Origin: Pseudomonas denitrificans (nom. rej.)
GTDB taxonomy: Bacteria; Pseudomonadota; Gammaproteobacteria; Pseudomonadales; Pseudomonadaceae
NCBI RefSeq assembly: GCF_008807415.1
Contig: NZ_CP043626.1
Location: 62,001-126,000 of the forward strand
Length of the DNA stretch: 64,000 nucleotides
Reading direction: 5' to 3'
The notes beneath the pieces were generated by a model. That model searched no databases. It had not been told where the DNA came from and saw only the letters and a list, made by a program, of their open reading frames with translations. A program made the position numbers and the translations under genes. Shown in pieces: positions 41,476 through 50,261 of this stretch (position 1 is the stretch's first letter; each line of letters begins with the position of its first letter).

Positions 41476-42591
41476 TCAGACGAAATAGTGGGGAACGAAG
41501 CGGCTGCTGTCGCGGGTAATGGCGCTGGCGTCCTCGCGGATGCCCAGGCCGGCGGCCTCGCCGTCGATCACCCAGCAGCCCAGCACGGCATAATTGCCGT
41601 CGTGGTTGGCCAGCGGCGCATAGCCCTGGTAGATGCAGGGCGCGTCGGCGTGGGGGCCGTCGCTTTCCAGTTGCAGGTCGCCGGCGACGATGCGGATGTT
41701 CTCGCCCTCGCGGGAATACAGCGGCTTGCGCACGTAGGCGCCGGGGATGTCCTGGCGGTAGCTGGCGGGCAGCAGGTTGGGATGCTGCGGGTTGAGCTTC
41801 CAGAGGATCGGCAGCATGGCCTTGCTCGACATCAGCAGCTTCCACGCCGGCTCCAGGAAGCGGATGCCACTGCGCTCCAGGTGCTCGGCGAAGCTGTCCT
41901 GCAGCAGCCATTCCCAGGGGTAGAGCTTGAAGCAGTGGCGGATGTCCTGCTCGTACTGGTCGATGAAGGTGCCGCGCCCGGCGTGATGGCCGATGAACTC
42001 CAGTGGCAGGTAGCGCGTGGGCAGCCCGGCCTGGTGCGCGGTGTCGAGCAGGTAGAGGGCGTTGCCGGTGTCTTCCTCGTGACCGTCGATGGCGGTGAAG
42101 TGCAGCAGGCCGTCCGGGGCGATGGCCTTCCAGCGCGCGATCAGCTTCTCGTGCAGCGAGTTGAACTGGTCGGCGGCCGGGTTCACATCGTTCAGCCACT
42201 GCCACTGCACCACGCTGGCTTCCAGCAGGCCGGTGGGGGTGTCGGCGTTGTACTCGAGCATCTTCGGCTGGCCCTCGCCGTTCCAGGCGAAATCGAAGCG
42301 GCCGTAGAGGCTCGGGTCCTGGCGCTTCCAGGAACGGATGATTTCCTCGCGGGCTCCCGGCGGCAGCTGGAAGGGCTCGAAGTGGCCGGTGCGGATCACC
42401 CATTCCACGCACTCCAGGTAGCGCTGATGCAGGTCTTCGCTGGCGGCCTCCAGCGTCTCGATCTGTTCGAGGCTGAATTCGTAGGCCACCGATTCGTCCC
42501 AGTACAGGCCGTCGATGCTGTGGAAGGTGAAGCCGACCGCTTCGCAGCGCTCGCGCCAGTCGGTGCGCGGCGTCATGGCCAGGCGACGCAT
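41476..42591 (-). CDS. Glutathionylspermidine synthase-like ATP-grasp protein (YgiC/YjfC)
   Basis: Protein of 371 residues matching the C-terminal synthetase domain of glutathionylspermidine synthase. RFDFAWNGEGQPKMLEYNADTPT and YVRKPLYSREGENI are family signatures with residues expected to bind ATP and Mg2+. The E. coli homologues YgiC and YjfC have this domain alone and unproven activity; a peptide or polyamine ligase role is inferred. The ATG at 42591 overlaps the DUF1190 stop as TGATG. An alternative start lies at 42576. Confidence 0.85.
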   Translation of the reverse strand: MRRLAMTPRTDWRERCEAVGFTFHSIDGLYWDESVAYEFSLEQIETLEAASEDLHQRYLECVEWVIRTGHFEPFQLPPGAREEIIRSWKRQDPSLYGRFDFAWNGEGQPKMLEYNADTPTGLLEASVVQWQWLNDVNPAADQFNSLHEKLIARWKAIAPDGLLHFTAIDGHEEDTGNALYLLDTAHQAGLPTRYLPLEFIGHHAGRGTFIDQYEQDIRHCFKLYPWEWLLQDSFAEHLERSGIRFLEPAWKLLMSSKAMLPILWKLNPQHPNLLPASYRQDIPGAYVRKPLYSREGENIRIVAGDLQLESDGPHADAPCIYQGYAPLANHDGNYAVLGCWVIDGEAAGLGIREDASAITRDSSRFVPHYFV

Positions 42592-42911
42592 CAGCCGCCC
42601 CCGGAGAAGCGCGCGCCGGAGTGGCCGAAGCCGCCGCGGGTGACCAGTTGGCGCGATTGCACCTGATAGGTCTGCGCGGTCCTCGGTCGCGACCCGTCCT
42701 CGTAGCTCGGCCCGCGATAGCGCCCGGAGCTGCTGCCGCCGCCACTGCTGCTGGTGGATTCCGGCTCGCAGGCATTGGGCGTCGCGCCCCAGTCCTTCAG
42801 GCAATCCTCGCGGTTGGCGTAGAGGTCGCGGTACACCGGGTTGTGGTGCAGCACGCTATAGAGCACCCCGCCGGTGAGCAGGGTGGTGAAGACGATGTTG
42901 GATTTCTTCAT
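42591..42911 (-). CDS. DUF1190-like small exported protein (YgiB/YjfM type)
   Basis: Protein of 106 residues with an N-terminal hydrophobic segment (MKKSNIVFTTLLTGGVLYSV), a Cys pair (REDCLKDWG, NACEPE), a Ser/Gly-rich linker and a C-terminal RGGFGHSGARFSGGG, the hallmark of DUF1190. The Gly-rich C-terminus directly before an ATP-grasp ligase gene suggests it may be the ligase substrate, but this is speculation. ATGA overlap with the upstream lipoprotein gene. Confidence 0.8.
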   Translation of the reverse strand: MKKSNIVFTTLLTGGVLYSVLHHNPVYRDLYANREDCLKDWGATPNACEPESTSSSGGGSSSGRYRGPSYEDGSRPRTAQTYQVQSRQLVTRGGFGHSGARFSGGG

Positions 42912-43710
42912 GCTGGGTGAGTGGCGCGCCGGGTTCCGAGTTTTCGCCACAGCCAGCGCAGGATCAGCCCGGCGACCAGCAGTACGACCAGCAGCGGCAG
43001 GCCGAACGCGGCCACCTGGATGGCGTTGACGGTGCCGTCGGTGAGTTCGTCCAGCGAGTTGCCGAAGGCCTTGCCGATGCGCGACCAGCGACCGCTGGGC
43101 TGGTATTCGCTGGAGAAGTCCAGGGTGAGCAGGTTGGTGGAGATGCGCCGTTGCTGCTGGGCGGCTTCCTGGCTGGCGGCCTGCAGTTGCTGCTCGACCT
43201 CGGCGGTGGCCTTGGCCAGGGCCAGCAGGTCGCTGACGCTCATGTCCTTGCGGCCCTGGAAGCCCTGCAGGGTCTGGTACTCGCGCTCCAGACGGCCACG
43301 CAGTTGCTGGTTGTCGCTGACGGCCTGGGCGAGGTCTTCGGCGCGGGTGCTGCGGCTCTGCAATTGCCCGCCTTCGGCTGCCAGGGCGACAAGTTTCTCT
43401 ACGCCTTCGGGGACGATGCGCACGACCAGGTGCGCGTTGCGCATCTGGCTGTCGCCGCTCTGCTCGATGGCGATCAGCTCGCACTGGCCGAAGCGGTCCT
43501 GGGTGCAGGCATCGCGGGCGGCGGCCAGTTGCGCGTCGATGCGCTCGCTGGCCAGGCGGATGCCGACCTGGTGTTCATAGGCGAGGAAGGTACCGGCCTT
43601 CGCCACTTCCCCTGGAAAGCGGCGCCTGAACCGGCGCCGTGCTCCGACGGAGCACCGCAGCCGGCGAGGGCGGCGCTCAGGACGAGTGCTGCCCAGTGGT
43701 GCAGTTTCAT
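42908..43710 (-). pseudogene. DUF4349-like lipoprotein, single frameshift
   Basis: The start at 43710 has an AGGAGG ribosome binding site and encodes a lipoprotein signal peptide with lipobox LAGC (Cys18). After GAAFQG the frame breaks at the C run 43609-43612 (G on the coding strand); adding one base joins it to VAKAGTFLAYEHQVGIRL and a DUF4349-type body. That body has a coiled-coil segment (about residues 120-180) and a C-terminal membrane helix (LPLLVVLLVAGLILRWLW). The restored protein has about 267 residues. It is first of four coupled genes, 29 bp after metG. Sequencing error is likely. Confidence 0.78.
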
Positions 43711-43739
43711 CGATGGCCTCCTTGCCGTGATGAGTTGTC

Positions 43740-45773
43740 TTACTTGACGCGCTGGCCGGGCTTGGCGCCGCTGTCCGGGCTCAGCAGGTAGATATCCTCA
43801 CCGCCGGGGCCGGCAGCCAGGACCATGCCTTCGGAGATGCCGAATTTCATCTTGCGCGGGGCCAGGTTGGCCACGTACAGGGTCAGGCGGCCTTCGAGCT
43901 TGCTCGGGTCCGGGTAGGCGCTCTTGATGCCGGAGAACACGTTGCGCTTCTCGTCGCCGATGTCCAGGGACAGGCGCAGCAGCTTGTCGGCGCCCTCGAC
44001 GAACTCGCACTTCTCGATCAGCGCGATGCGCAGGTCGACGGCGGCAAAGGCGTCGAAGTTGATCTCCGCGGCCAGCGGGTCCTTGGTCAGTTCGCCATTA
44101 CCAGTGGGCTTGTTGGCGGCGGCGAGGTCTTCCTTGGAGGCTTCGATCATGGCTTCGATTTTCGCAGGCTCGATACGGGTCATCAGCGGGTTGAACGGGT
44201 TCAGTTGATGGTTGGCCAGCAGTTGCTCGTGGTCGGCCCACTTCAGCGGGGCGACGTTGAGGAAGGCTTCGGCGGCTTCGGCCAGCTTCGGCAGCACTGG
44301 CTTGAGGAAGATCACCAGCTGACGGAACAGGTTCACGCCCAGGGCGCAGATGGCCTGGACTTCGGCCTGCTTGCCTTCCTGCTTGTTCAGCGACCACGGG
44401 GCCTTGTCGGCGATCCAGGCGTTGGCCTGGTCGGCCAGGGCCATGATCTCGCGCATGGCGCGACCGAAGTCACGGGCTTCATAGGCCGCGGCAATGCTCG
44501 GAGCGGCAGTGCGGAAGGCCTCGACCAGTTCCGGCGCCGGATTGGCGTCCACCAGCAGGCCGTTGTTGCCCTTGTGGATGAAGCCGGCGCAACGGCTGGC
44601 GATGTTGACCACCTTGCCGACCAGGTCGGAGTTGACCTTCTGCACGAAGTCTTCGAGGTTCAGGTCGAGGTCGTCGACGCCGCGGCCCAGTTTGGAGGCG
44701 TAGTAGTAGCGCAGGTATTCCGGGTCCAGGTGGTCCAGGTAGGTGCGCGCCTTGACGAAGGTGCCGCGCGACTTGGACATCTTCTGGCCGTTGACGGTCA
44801 GGTAGCCATGCACATTGACCGCGGTCGGCTTGCGGTAGCCGGCGCCCTGGAGCATGGCCGGCCAGAACAGCGCGTGGAAATTGACGATGTCCTTGCCGAT
44901 GAAGTGGTACAGCTCGGCTTCGGAGCCTTCTTTCCAGTAGGCGTCGAAGTCCAGTTCCGGGCGGCGTGCGCAGAGGTTCTTGAAGCTGGCCATGTAGCCG
45001 ATCGGCGCGTCCAGCCAGACATAGAAGTACTTGCCCGGCGCGTCGGGAATCTCGAAGCCGAAGTAGGGTGCGTCGCGGGAGATGTCCCACTCCTGCAGGC
45101 CGGAATCCAGCCACTCGGCGAGCTTGTTGGCCACCGAATCCTGCAGGGTGCCGCTGCGGGTCCACTGCTGCAGCATGTCCTGGAAGTCAGGCAGCTTGAA
45201 GAAGTAGTGCAGCGATTCCTTGAGCACCGGGGTGGCGCCGGAGATCGCCGATTTCGGGTCCTTCAGCTCGGTCGGGGCGTAGGTCGCGCCGCAGGCTTCG
45301 CAGTTGTCGCCGTACTGGTCGGCGGTGCCGCACTTCGGGCAGGTGCCCTTGATGAAGCGGTCGGCCAGGAACATCTGCTTTTCCGGGTCGAAGTACTGGG
45401 TCACCGGACGGGTGGCAATATGGCCGGCGTCGCGCAGCTTCAGGTAGATGGCCGAGGACAGCTCGCGGTTCTCTTCCGAGTGGGTCGAGTGGTAGTTGTC
45501 GAAGTTCACCTGGAAGTCGGCGAAGTCGGCCATGTGCTCGGCGCGCACGCCGTCGATCAGCTGCTCGGAGGTGATGCCTTCGCGCTCGGCGCGCAGCATG
45601 ATGGCCGAGCCGTGGGCATCGTCCGCGCACACGTACACCGCCTGGTTGCCACGCATCTTCTGGAAGCGCACCCAGATGTCGGTCTGGATGTACTCCAGCA
45701 TGTGACCCAGGTGGATCGAACCATTGGCGTAGGGCAGGGCGCTGGTGACGAGGATCTTGCGGGCTTCGGACAT
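43740..45773 (-). CDS. metG: Methionyl-tRNA synthetase
   Basis: Class I synthetase of 677 residues. The HIGH-type motif HLGHM (residues 21-25), zinc-binding knuckles (GTCPKCG ... NCEACG) and the KMSKS loop (KMSKSRGTF) are present. A C-terminal EMAP-II/Trbp111-like tRNA-binding domain (about residues 570-677) gives the dimeric long form. It is divergent from apbC, as in PAO1. Confidence 0.97.
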   Translation of the reverse strand: MSEARKILVTSALPYANGSIHLGHMLEYIQTDIWVRFQKMRGNQAVYVCADDAHGSAIMLRAEREGITSEQLIDGVRAEHMADFADFQVNFDNYHSTHSEENRELSSAIYLKLRDAGHIATRPVTQYFDPEKQMFLADRFIKGTCPKCGTADQYGDNCEACGATYAPTELKDPKSAISGATPVLKESLHYFFKLPDFQDMLQQWTRSGTLQDSVANKLAEWLDSGLQEWDISRDAPYFGFEIPDAPGKYFYVWLDAPIGYMASFKNLCARRPELDFDAYWKEGSEAELYHFIGKDIVNFHALFWPAMLQGAGYRKPTAVNVHGYLTVNGQKMSKSRGTFVKARTYLDHLDPEYLRYYYASKLGRGVDDLDLNLEDFVQKVNSDLVGKVVNIASRCAGFIHKGNNGLLVDANPAPELVEAFRTAAPSIAAAYEARDFGRAMREIMALADQANAWIADKAPWSLNKQEGKQAEVQAICALGVNLFRQLVIFLKPVLPKLAEAAEAFLNVAPLKWADHEQLLANHQLNPFNPLMTRIEPAKIEAMIEASKEDLAAANKPTGNGELTKDPLAAEINFDAFAAVDLRIALIEKCEFVEGADKLLRLSLDIGDEKRNVFSGIKSAYPDPSKLEGRLTLYVANLAPRKMKFGISEGMVLAAGPGGEDIYLLSPDSGAKPGQRVK

Positions 45774-45849
45774 GATGATCGGCCGTTCCGGTTAAAACGA
45801 GGGAATCGGCAACTATATAGGAAGCGACCTGTGGCAGGCCAGAACGGGC

Positions 45850-45935
45850 TACAGGCGGCAGGTCGCAGGCTGCAGGCAGGAGCGAGGTGATGCGATGCGC
45901 CGCACCTGAAGCCTGCAGCCCGAAGCTTGTCGCTG
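45850..45935. repeat. Short inverted repeat between metG and apbC
   Basis: GGCTGCAGGC (45868-45877) and GCCTGCAGCC (45911-45920) are exact inverted copies within a stretch of similar CAGGC/GCCTG units. It resembles low-complexity intergenic repeats often seen in Pseudomonas. No promoter was identified here with confidence. Confidence 0.45.
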
Positions 45936-45983
45936 CTGTTAGAATGCCCGCCTATTCTGCTCAGTCTTTCATCGGGAGTACCC

Positions 45984-47075
45984 ATGGGCGCCAACCGAGC
46001 CACGGTGGAAAACCTTCTCCGCCAGATCAACGACCCTCACACCGGCCAGAACCTGCTGGACGCCGGCTACCTGCGCGAGCTGGATATCCAGGGCGGGCGA
46101 ATCTCGCTGACCCTGGAGCTGGGCTACGCCGCCGGCCTGTTCAAGAACGGCCTGGCGCAGACCGTGCAGATGGCCCTGGAAGCGCTGGACGGCGTCGACT
46201 CGGCCCAGGTCAAGGTGGAAACCCACATCGCCGCGCACAAGGCCCAGGCCCAGGTGCCGGGCATGAGCAACGTCAAGAACATCATCGCCGTGGCTTCCGG
46301 CAAGGGCGGCGTGGGCAAGTCCACCACCGCCGCCAACCTCGCGCTGGCGCTGGCCCGCGAAGGCGCCAAGGTCGGCATCCTCGACGCCGACATCTATGGC
46401 CCGAGCCAGGGCATCATGTTCGGCATCCCCGAAGGCACCCGGCCGAAGATCCGCGACCAGAAGTGGTTCATCCCGCTGCAAGCCCACGGCGTGGAAGTCA
46501 TGTCCATGGCCTTCCTCACCGACGACAACACCCCGGTGGTGTGGCGCGGCCCGATGGTTTCCGGCGCGCTGCTGCAGCTGATTACCCAGACCGCCTGGAA
46601 CGACCTCGATTACCTGGTCATCGACATGCCGCCGGGCACCGGCGACATCCAGCTGACCCTGGCGCAGAAAGTCCCGGTGGCCGGCTCGGTGATCGTCACC
46701 ACCCCGCAGGACCTGGCCCTGCTCGACGCCAGGAAAGGCGTGGAGATGTTCCGCAAGGTCAACATCCCGGTGCTGGGCGTGGTCGAGAACATGGCCGTGC
46801 ACATCTGCTCCAACTGCGGCCACGCCGAGCACCTGTTCGGTGAAGGCGGCGGGGAGAAGCTGGCCGCGCAGTACGGCGTGGAGCTGCTGGCGTCGCTGCC
46901 GCTGTCCATGGCCATCCGCATGCAGGCCGACGGCGGCAAGCCCACCGTGATCGCCGACCCGGAAAGCCAGCTGGCGATGATCTACCAGGAAATGGCCCGC
47001 TGCGTCGGTGCCCGCATCGCCCTGAGCGAGAAGGCTGCGCCGGACATGCCGAACATCTCCATCAGCGACGACTGA
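45984..47075 (+). CDS. apbC: Iron-sulfur cluster carrier ATPase ApbC/Mrp
   Basis: P-loop protein of 363 residues. An N-terminal DUF59-like domain (about 1-90) precedes the MinD-like ATPase with the deviant Walker A SGKGGVGKST (residues 105-114). Cys275 and Cys278 (HICSNCGH) form the CxxC that bridges a [4Fe-4S] cluster between two subunits. It delivers Fe-S clusters to target enzymes. The ATG at 45984 is chosen over 45927 by the match to the family N-terminus and GGGAG upstream. Confidence 0.94.
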   Translation: MGANRATVENLLRQINDPHTGQNLLDAGYLRELDIQGGRISLTLELGYAAGLFKNGLAQTVQMALEALDGVDSAQVKVETHIAAHKAQAQVPGMSNVKNIIAVASGKGGVGKSTTAANLALALAREGAKVGILDADIYGPSQGIMFGIPEGTRPKIRDQKWFIPLQAHGVEVMSMAFLTDDNTPVVWRGPMVSGALLQLITQTAWNDLDYLVIDMPPGTGDIQLTLAQKVPVAGSVIVTTPQDLALLDARKGVEMFRKVNIPVLGVVENMAVHICSNCGHAEHLFGEGGGEKLAAQYGVELLASLPLSMAIRMQADGGKPTVIADPESQLAMIYQEMARCVGARIALSEKAAPDMPNISISDD

Positions 47076-47090
47076 TACCCGGGGACTGCC

Positions 47091-47705
47091 ATGCGCAAGG
47101 ATGCGAAACGCGCCGCCGGCTGGCTGCTGGCGGCGTGCCTGGGCCTCATCGGCTCAGTGGCCTGGGGCGCCGACGAGGGCTCCGCCAACTGGCAGGCCCA
47201 GTGCGTGATCGGCGCAATGCCGGTGACCCTGGACTTCCGTTCCGCCTCGGGCGATGCCTTCGAGGACGACATGGTGGTGCAGGCGCGCCGGGCCGACGGT
47301 ACCAGCCTGACCCTGCCACTGCCGCCAGCCCTCTACCATGCCACCGGCCTGCTCGGCAGCCCGACGAGTGCCTGCGACCCAGTGCCGCTGCTGGACATGG
47401 GCAATGGCCTCGGTCTGCTGCTCGTGGTGCGCGACAACCGTCCCGGCCTGCCGGTGGTGGATGCGCTGCTGCTGGACCTCGCCACCCTGCAGGTGGTGGA
47501 CAAGCGCCTGGGCGACCCCGGTGCGGTGGAAGGCCTGCTGAAAACCGCCAGCCTGGTGCTGCGCCAGTCGCCGCAGAGCGTCGACCTGCGCCTGGTGCGC
47601 GAGGCTGTGCCCGGCGCCGAGTGCGATTGCGCCGACGGCTATGCCGAAGACTGGCTGCGTTTCTCGGTGGACCAGCGCAAATTGCGCACCAGCTGGCTGC
47701 CCTGA
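47091..47705 (+). CDS. Exported protein of unknown function
   Basis: Protein of 204 residues with a signal peptide (about residues 1-26, ending SVAWGA). The mature part contains Cys residues (QCVIG, SACDPVP, ECDCADG) that could form disulfides in the periplasm. I recognise no family. It starts 15 bp after apbC and may be cotranscribed. It is convergent with the MreB-like gene, 4 bp away. Confidence 0.6.
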   Translation: MRKDAKRAAGWLLAACLGLIGSVAWGADEGSANWQAQCVIGAMPVTLDFRSASGDAFEDDMVVQARRADGTSLTLPLPPALYHATGLLGSPTSACDPVPLLDMGNGLGLLLVVRDNRPGLPVVDALLLDLATLQVVDKRLGDPGAVEGLLKTASLVLRQSPQSVDLRLVREAVPGAECDCADGYAEDWLRFSVDQRKLRTSWLP

Positions 47706-47709
47706 GGGC

Positions 47710-48204
47710 TTACGGAAACCATTCCGCCCCGGCGCCGGCGGGAAACTGACCGCTGCGCAATTCGTCCTGGGTGAGCTCGCGCCCGGTCCAGAGACGCACC
47801 TTGCGCGCTCCGGCCCCGCGGCAGAGCTCGTACAGCCCGCGGACTTCCACCTGCGTCAGGCCGCCTTCGAGGAGTTCCTGCGGGTGCAGGATCAGCACCG
47901 GCGCGGCCTTGAGCAGAGACCTGGGTACGAGGCGGCCCACCAGCAGCTTCAGGGTCATCTCGGCGAAGGAGAAATTGGCCAGCAAGGAGCGGGGATGGTC
48001 GAAGCCGTTGACGATCTCGACGCCCTCCTGGCCCTGCAGTTGCCGAGCGGCCTCGCCGGCCGCAAGAACCCTGGGCTTGCCATCCTCGTAGCGCAGGGCC
48101 AGCAGGGGCGGTTCGCCGAATGCCTCGCCGGAAGGGAGCGCCACGCCGCTGATCCACTGTCGGGAGAGTTTCAGGTACAGGGTGGACGAGAAATGATCAA
48201 ACAT
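47710..48204 (-). CDS. Short MreB-like (actin-fold) protein
   Basis: Protein of 164 residues whose order of motifs follows the first part of MreB: an N-terminal strand pair (TLYLKLSRQWISGVAL), LALRYEDGKPRVLAAGEAARQLQG, NFSFAEMTLKLLVGRLV and RGLYELCRGAGARKVRL. It stops after roughly half the length of MreB, before the second nucleotide-binding lobe, so it is unlikely to polymerise like MreB. The start at 48204 has AAGAGG upstream. It may be a regulator or partner of cell-shape proteins; this is inference. Confidence 0.6.
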   Translation of the reverse strand: MFDHFSSTLYLKLSRQWISGVALPSGEAFGEPPLLALRYEDGKPRVLAAGEAARQLQGQEGVEIVNGFDHPRSLLANFSFAEMTLKLLVGRLVPRSLLKAAPVLILHPQELLEGGLTQVEVRGLYELCRGAGARKVRLWTGRELTQDELRSGQFPAGAGAEWFP

Positions 48205-48349
48205 CGGCGGCCTCTTCCATGAGTCGATACGCAGCAGGTTACGCAAATCCACACTTGAGCGTCGACCATCCGGCCGCACCCTTTGCCGGAAATTGTGACG
48301 CCCGGTAAGATTCGCCTTCTTTTTTCAACCGCCGCACAGGACACCCGCC

Positions 48350-48916
48350 ATGAGCATCAAATCGGACAAGTGGATTCGCCGCATGGCTCAGGAACACGGC
48401 ATGATCGAGCCGTTCGTCGAGCGCCAGATTCGCGGTGCCGATGACAGTCGGGTGATTTCCTACGGCGTTTCCAGTTACGGCTACGACGTACGCTGCGCCG
48501 CCGAATTCAAGGTGTTCACCAACATCCACTCGGCCGTGGTCGATCCGAAGAACTTCGACGAGAAGAGCTTCGTCGACATCAACAGCGACGTCTGCATCAT
48601 CCCGCCGAACTCCTTCGCCCTGGCCCGCACCGTCGAGTACTTCCGTATCCCGCGCGATGTACTGACCATCTGCCTGGGCAAGAGCACCTACGCGCGCTGC
48701 GGCATCATCGTCAACGTGACCCCGCTGGAACCCGAGTGGGAAGGCCACGTGACCCTGGAGTTCTCCAACACCACCAACCTGCCGGCGAAGATCTACGCCC
48801 ACGAAGGCGTGGCGCAGATGCTGTTCCTGCAGTCGGACGAAGCCTGCGAAGTGTCCTACCGCGATCGCGGCGGCAAGTACCAGGGCCAGACCGGCGTCAC
48901 CCTGCCCAAGGCCTGA
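48350..48916 (+). CDS. dcd: dCTP deaminase
   Basis: Enzyme of 188 residues, the usual length, that deaminates dCTP to dUTP for thymidylate supply. It has [15 protein letters not shown] near the N-terminus, [23 protein letters not shown] with the active-site Glu, and the QMLFLQSD end of the fold. The start is supported by AGGACACC-type spacing and family match. Confidence 0.95.
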   Translation: MSIKSDKWIRRMAQEHGMIEPFVERQIRGADDSRVISYGVSSYGYDVRCAAEFKVFTNIHSAVVDPKNFDEKSFVDINSDVCIIPPNSFALARTVEYFRIPRDVLTICLGKSTYARCGIIVNVTPLEPEWEGHVTLEFSNTTNLPAKIYAHEGVAQMLFLQSDEACEVSYRDRGGKYQGQTGVTLPKA

Positions 48917-48941
48917 TCGCGCCGCACAGAGAGAAACGGAC

Positions 48942-49532
48942 ATGACCTCGCAAGGATTGCGGGGCCTGCTTTGCGCCCTGTTGCTGGGCGCCAGCGGCCA
49001 TCTGGCGGCAGCCGAACTCAACGTCACTCCCGGTGGCGAAGTGCTCGGCCTGCCGTCCAGCGCTCCCCTGAACCAGTTCGTCGAACGCCTGGGCGAGCCC
49101 ACGGCGCGCCTGCCCATGCGCGGCGGCGAGCAGGGCCTGCTCTACGGCAACGCCACGCTGCTGGTGTTCAAGAACCAGCGCCTCACGCAGGTTCGCTGCT
49201 GGCTGCACAGCCGATTCACTCCTTCGCTGTTCCTCGGTTGGCTGGATCAGGTCGAGCCGGGCAAGGACCCGCTGACCTTTGCCGTGGATGGCACGCTGCA
49301 CCTGGGGCAGGAGCGCGGTGCCGCGTCCGGCTGGCTCAATGGCCACGAAGGTGACGGTGACGAACTGTCCGATGTCCGCATGAGTGGCAACAGCGAAGTC
49401 TGGCTGGGCTATGGCAACTCCGACGACTACGGCATCCAGGGTGAGAGCCGTCAGGTCGTGGTTTCCCTCAGTGTAAGTATCCCCGAACCGCCTGCTGCCG
49501 CTGCCTCAATGGGCGTGATGAGCCGTCCCTAG
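48942..49532 (+). CDS. Exported protein of unknown function
   Basis: Protein of 196 residues with a signal peptide (GLLCALLLGASGHLAAA). The mature part begins with a repeat-like strand motif (VLGLPSSAPLNQFVERLGEP) and has few charged clusters or Cys. I recognise no family. It follows dcd by 25 bp with AGAGAGAAACGG before the ATG. Its last 27 bases overlap the convergent P-loop gene. Confidence 0.6.
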   Translation: MTSQGLRGLLCALLLGASGHLAAAELNVTPGGEVLGLPSSAPLNQFVERLGEPTARLPMRGGEQGLLYGNATLLVFKNQRLTQVRCWLHSRFTPSLFLGWLDQVEPGKDPLTFAVDGTLHLGQERGAASGWLNGHEGDGDELSDVRMSGNSEVWLGYGNSDDYGIQGESRQVVVSLSVSIPEPPAAAASMGVMSRP

Positions 49533-50063
49533 GACTTCCAGCACGAAGGCCGCTCGTTCCTCCAGGCTCGCGAGCGGCAACTGCACGACGCGATACCCCA
49601 GCGCTTCGTACACCTGGGCCATCATCGCCGCCGTTCGCCGCGCTTCGATGAAGTCCTGCCGGCGCTCGGCGTCGTTGCGGTAGATGGCTTCCCACGCGGG
49701 CGCCAGGAACACGGTTTGCCCGTAGCGCTGTTCCCGTGCGGCGGTTTCCAGCGCTTCGGAAATCGGCAGGCCGCAGAGCCGCGCGTACCCCAGCACGTCC
49801 GGCAGGCCGCGATCGAACAGCCACAGTCCCCCCGTATCGAGCGCTCGCTCGCGGGTCGTCAGCGCGTGTTCGAACATTTCCCGGCAGAAGGCCTCCCGGT
49901 TTGCCCATGGCAGTGCATCGCCGCCACGGGCCAGTTGTTCGCGGATGATCGCCCGGCCGCCTTCCTCGACGACGTTCAGGCCGTGATGCTGGTGCAGATG
50001 GTCGAGCAGCGTGCTCTTGCCGGCGCCGGGGCCGCCGGTGATGACGATGAGCGATTCGGACAT
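49506..50063 (-). CDS. P-loop AAA/kinase-like protein
   Basis: Protein of 185 residues with Walker A GGPGAGKST (residues 9-17) and FDRGLPDVLGYARLCG in the position of a nucleoside-kinase DRG motif. This is the AAA_28-type predicted ATPase/kinase family, related to NadR-like kinases, with unknown substrates. The ATG at 50063 gives MSESLIVITGGPGAG; an upstream frame-open start at 50165 is rejected. It is convergent with the preceding exported protein. Confidence 0.75.
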   Translation of the reverse strand: MSESLIVITGGPGAGKSTLLDHLHQHHGLNVVEEGGRAIIREQLARGGDALPWANREAFCREMFEHALTTRERALDTGGLWLFDRGLPDVLGYARLCGLPISEALETAAREQRYGQTVFLAPAWEAIYRNDAERRQDFIEARRTAAMMAQVYEALGYRVVQLPLASLEERAAFVLEVLGTAHHAH

Positions 50064-50149
50064 GGCGATGACTCCTGTGGGAAAGGATACGAGGGAGTTC
50101 CGGCCGGGGAAGGGTGTTGCGAAGGGAGGTGCAGCGGAAACGGAGCGGG

Positions 50150-50177
50150 GAAAAAAGAAAGGCACCCAGAGGGTGCC
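50150..50177 (-). terminator. Terminator after quiP
   Basis: Read on the minus strand, GGCACCC / GGGTGCC with a 3-base loop is followed by TTTCTTTTTT, 85 bp after the quiP stop. Confidence 0.8.
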
Positions 50178-50261
50178 TGAATATGATCATGGAGTAAGTC
50201 GACAAATCTGATTCCGGGGCGGGAGCCAAGTTCCCGGTCCCCGGAAATATTTTTCAGATCA

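Noticed and set aside
40335..43710. A T6SS effector island between rnfA and metG as in PAO1
   Set aside because: No VgrG, phospholipase D, amidase-like or other T6SS effector gene is present; only the possible immunity gene remains.
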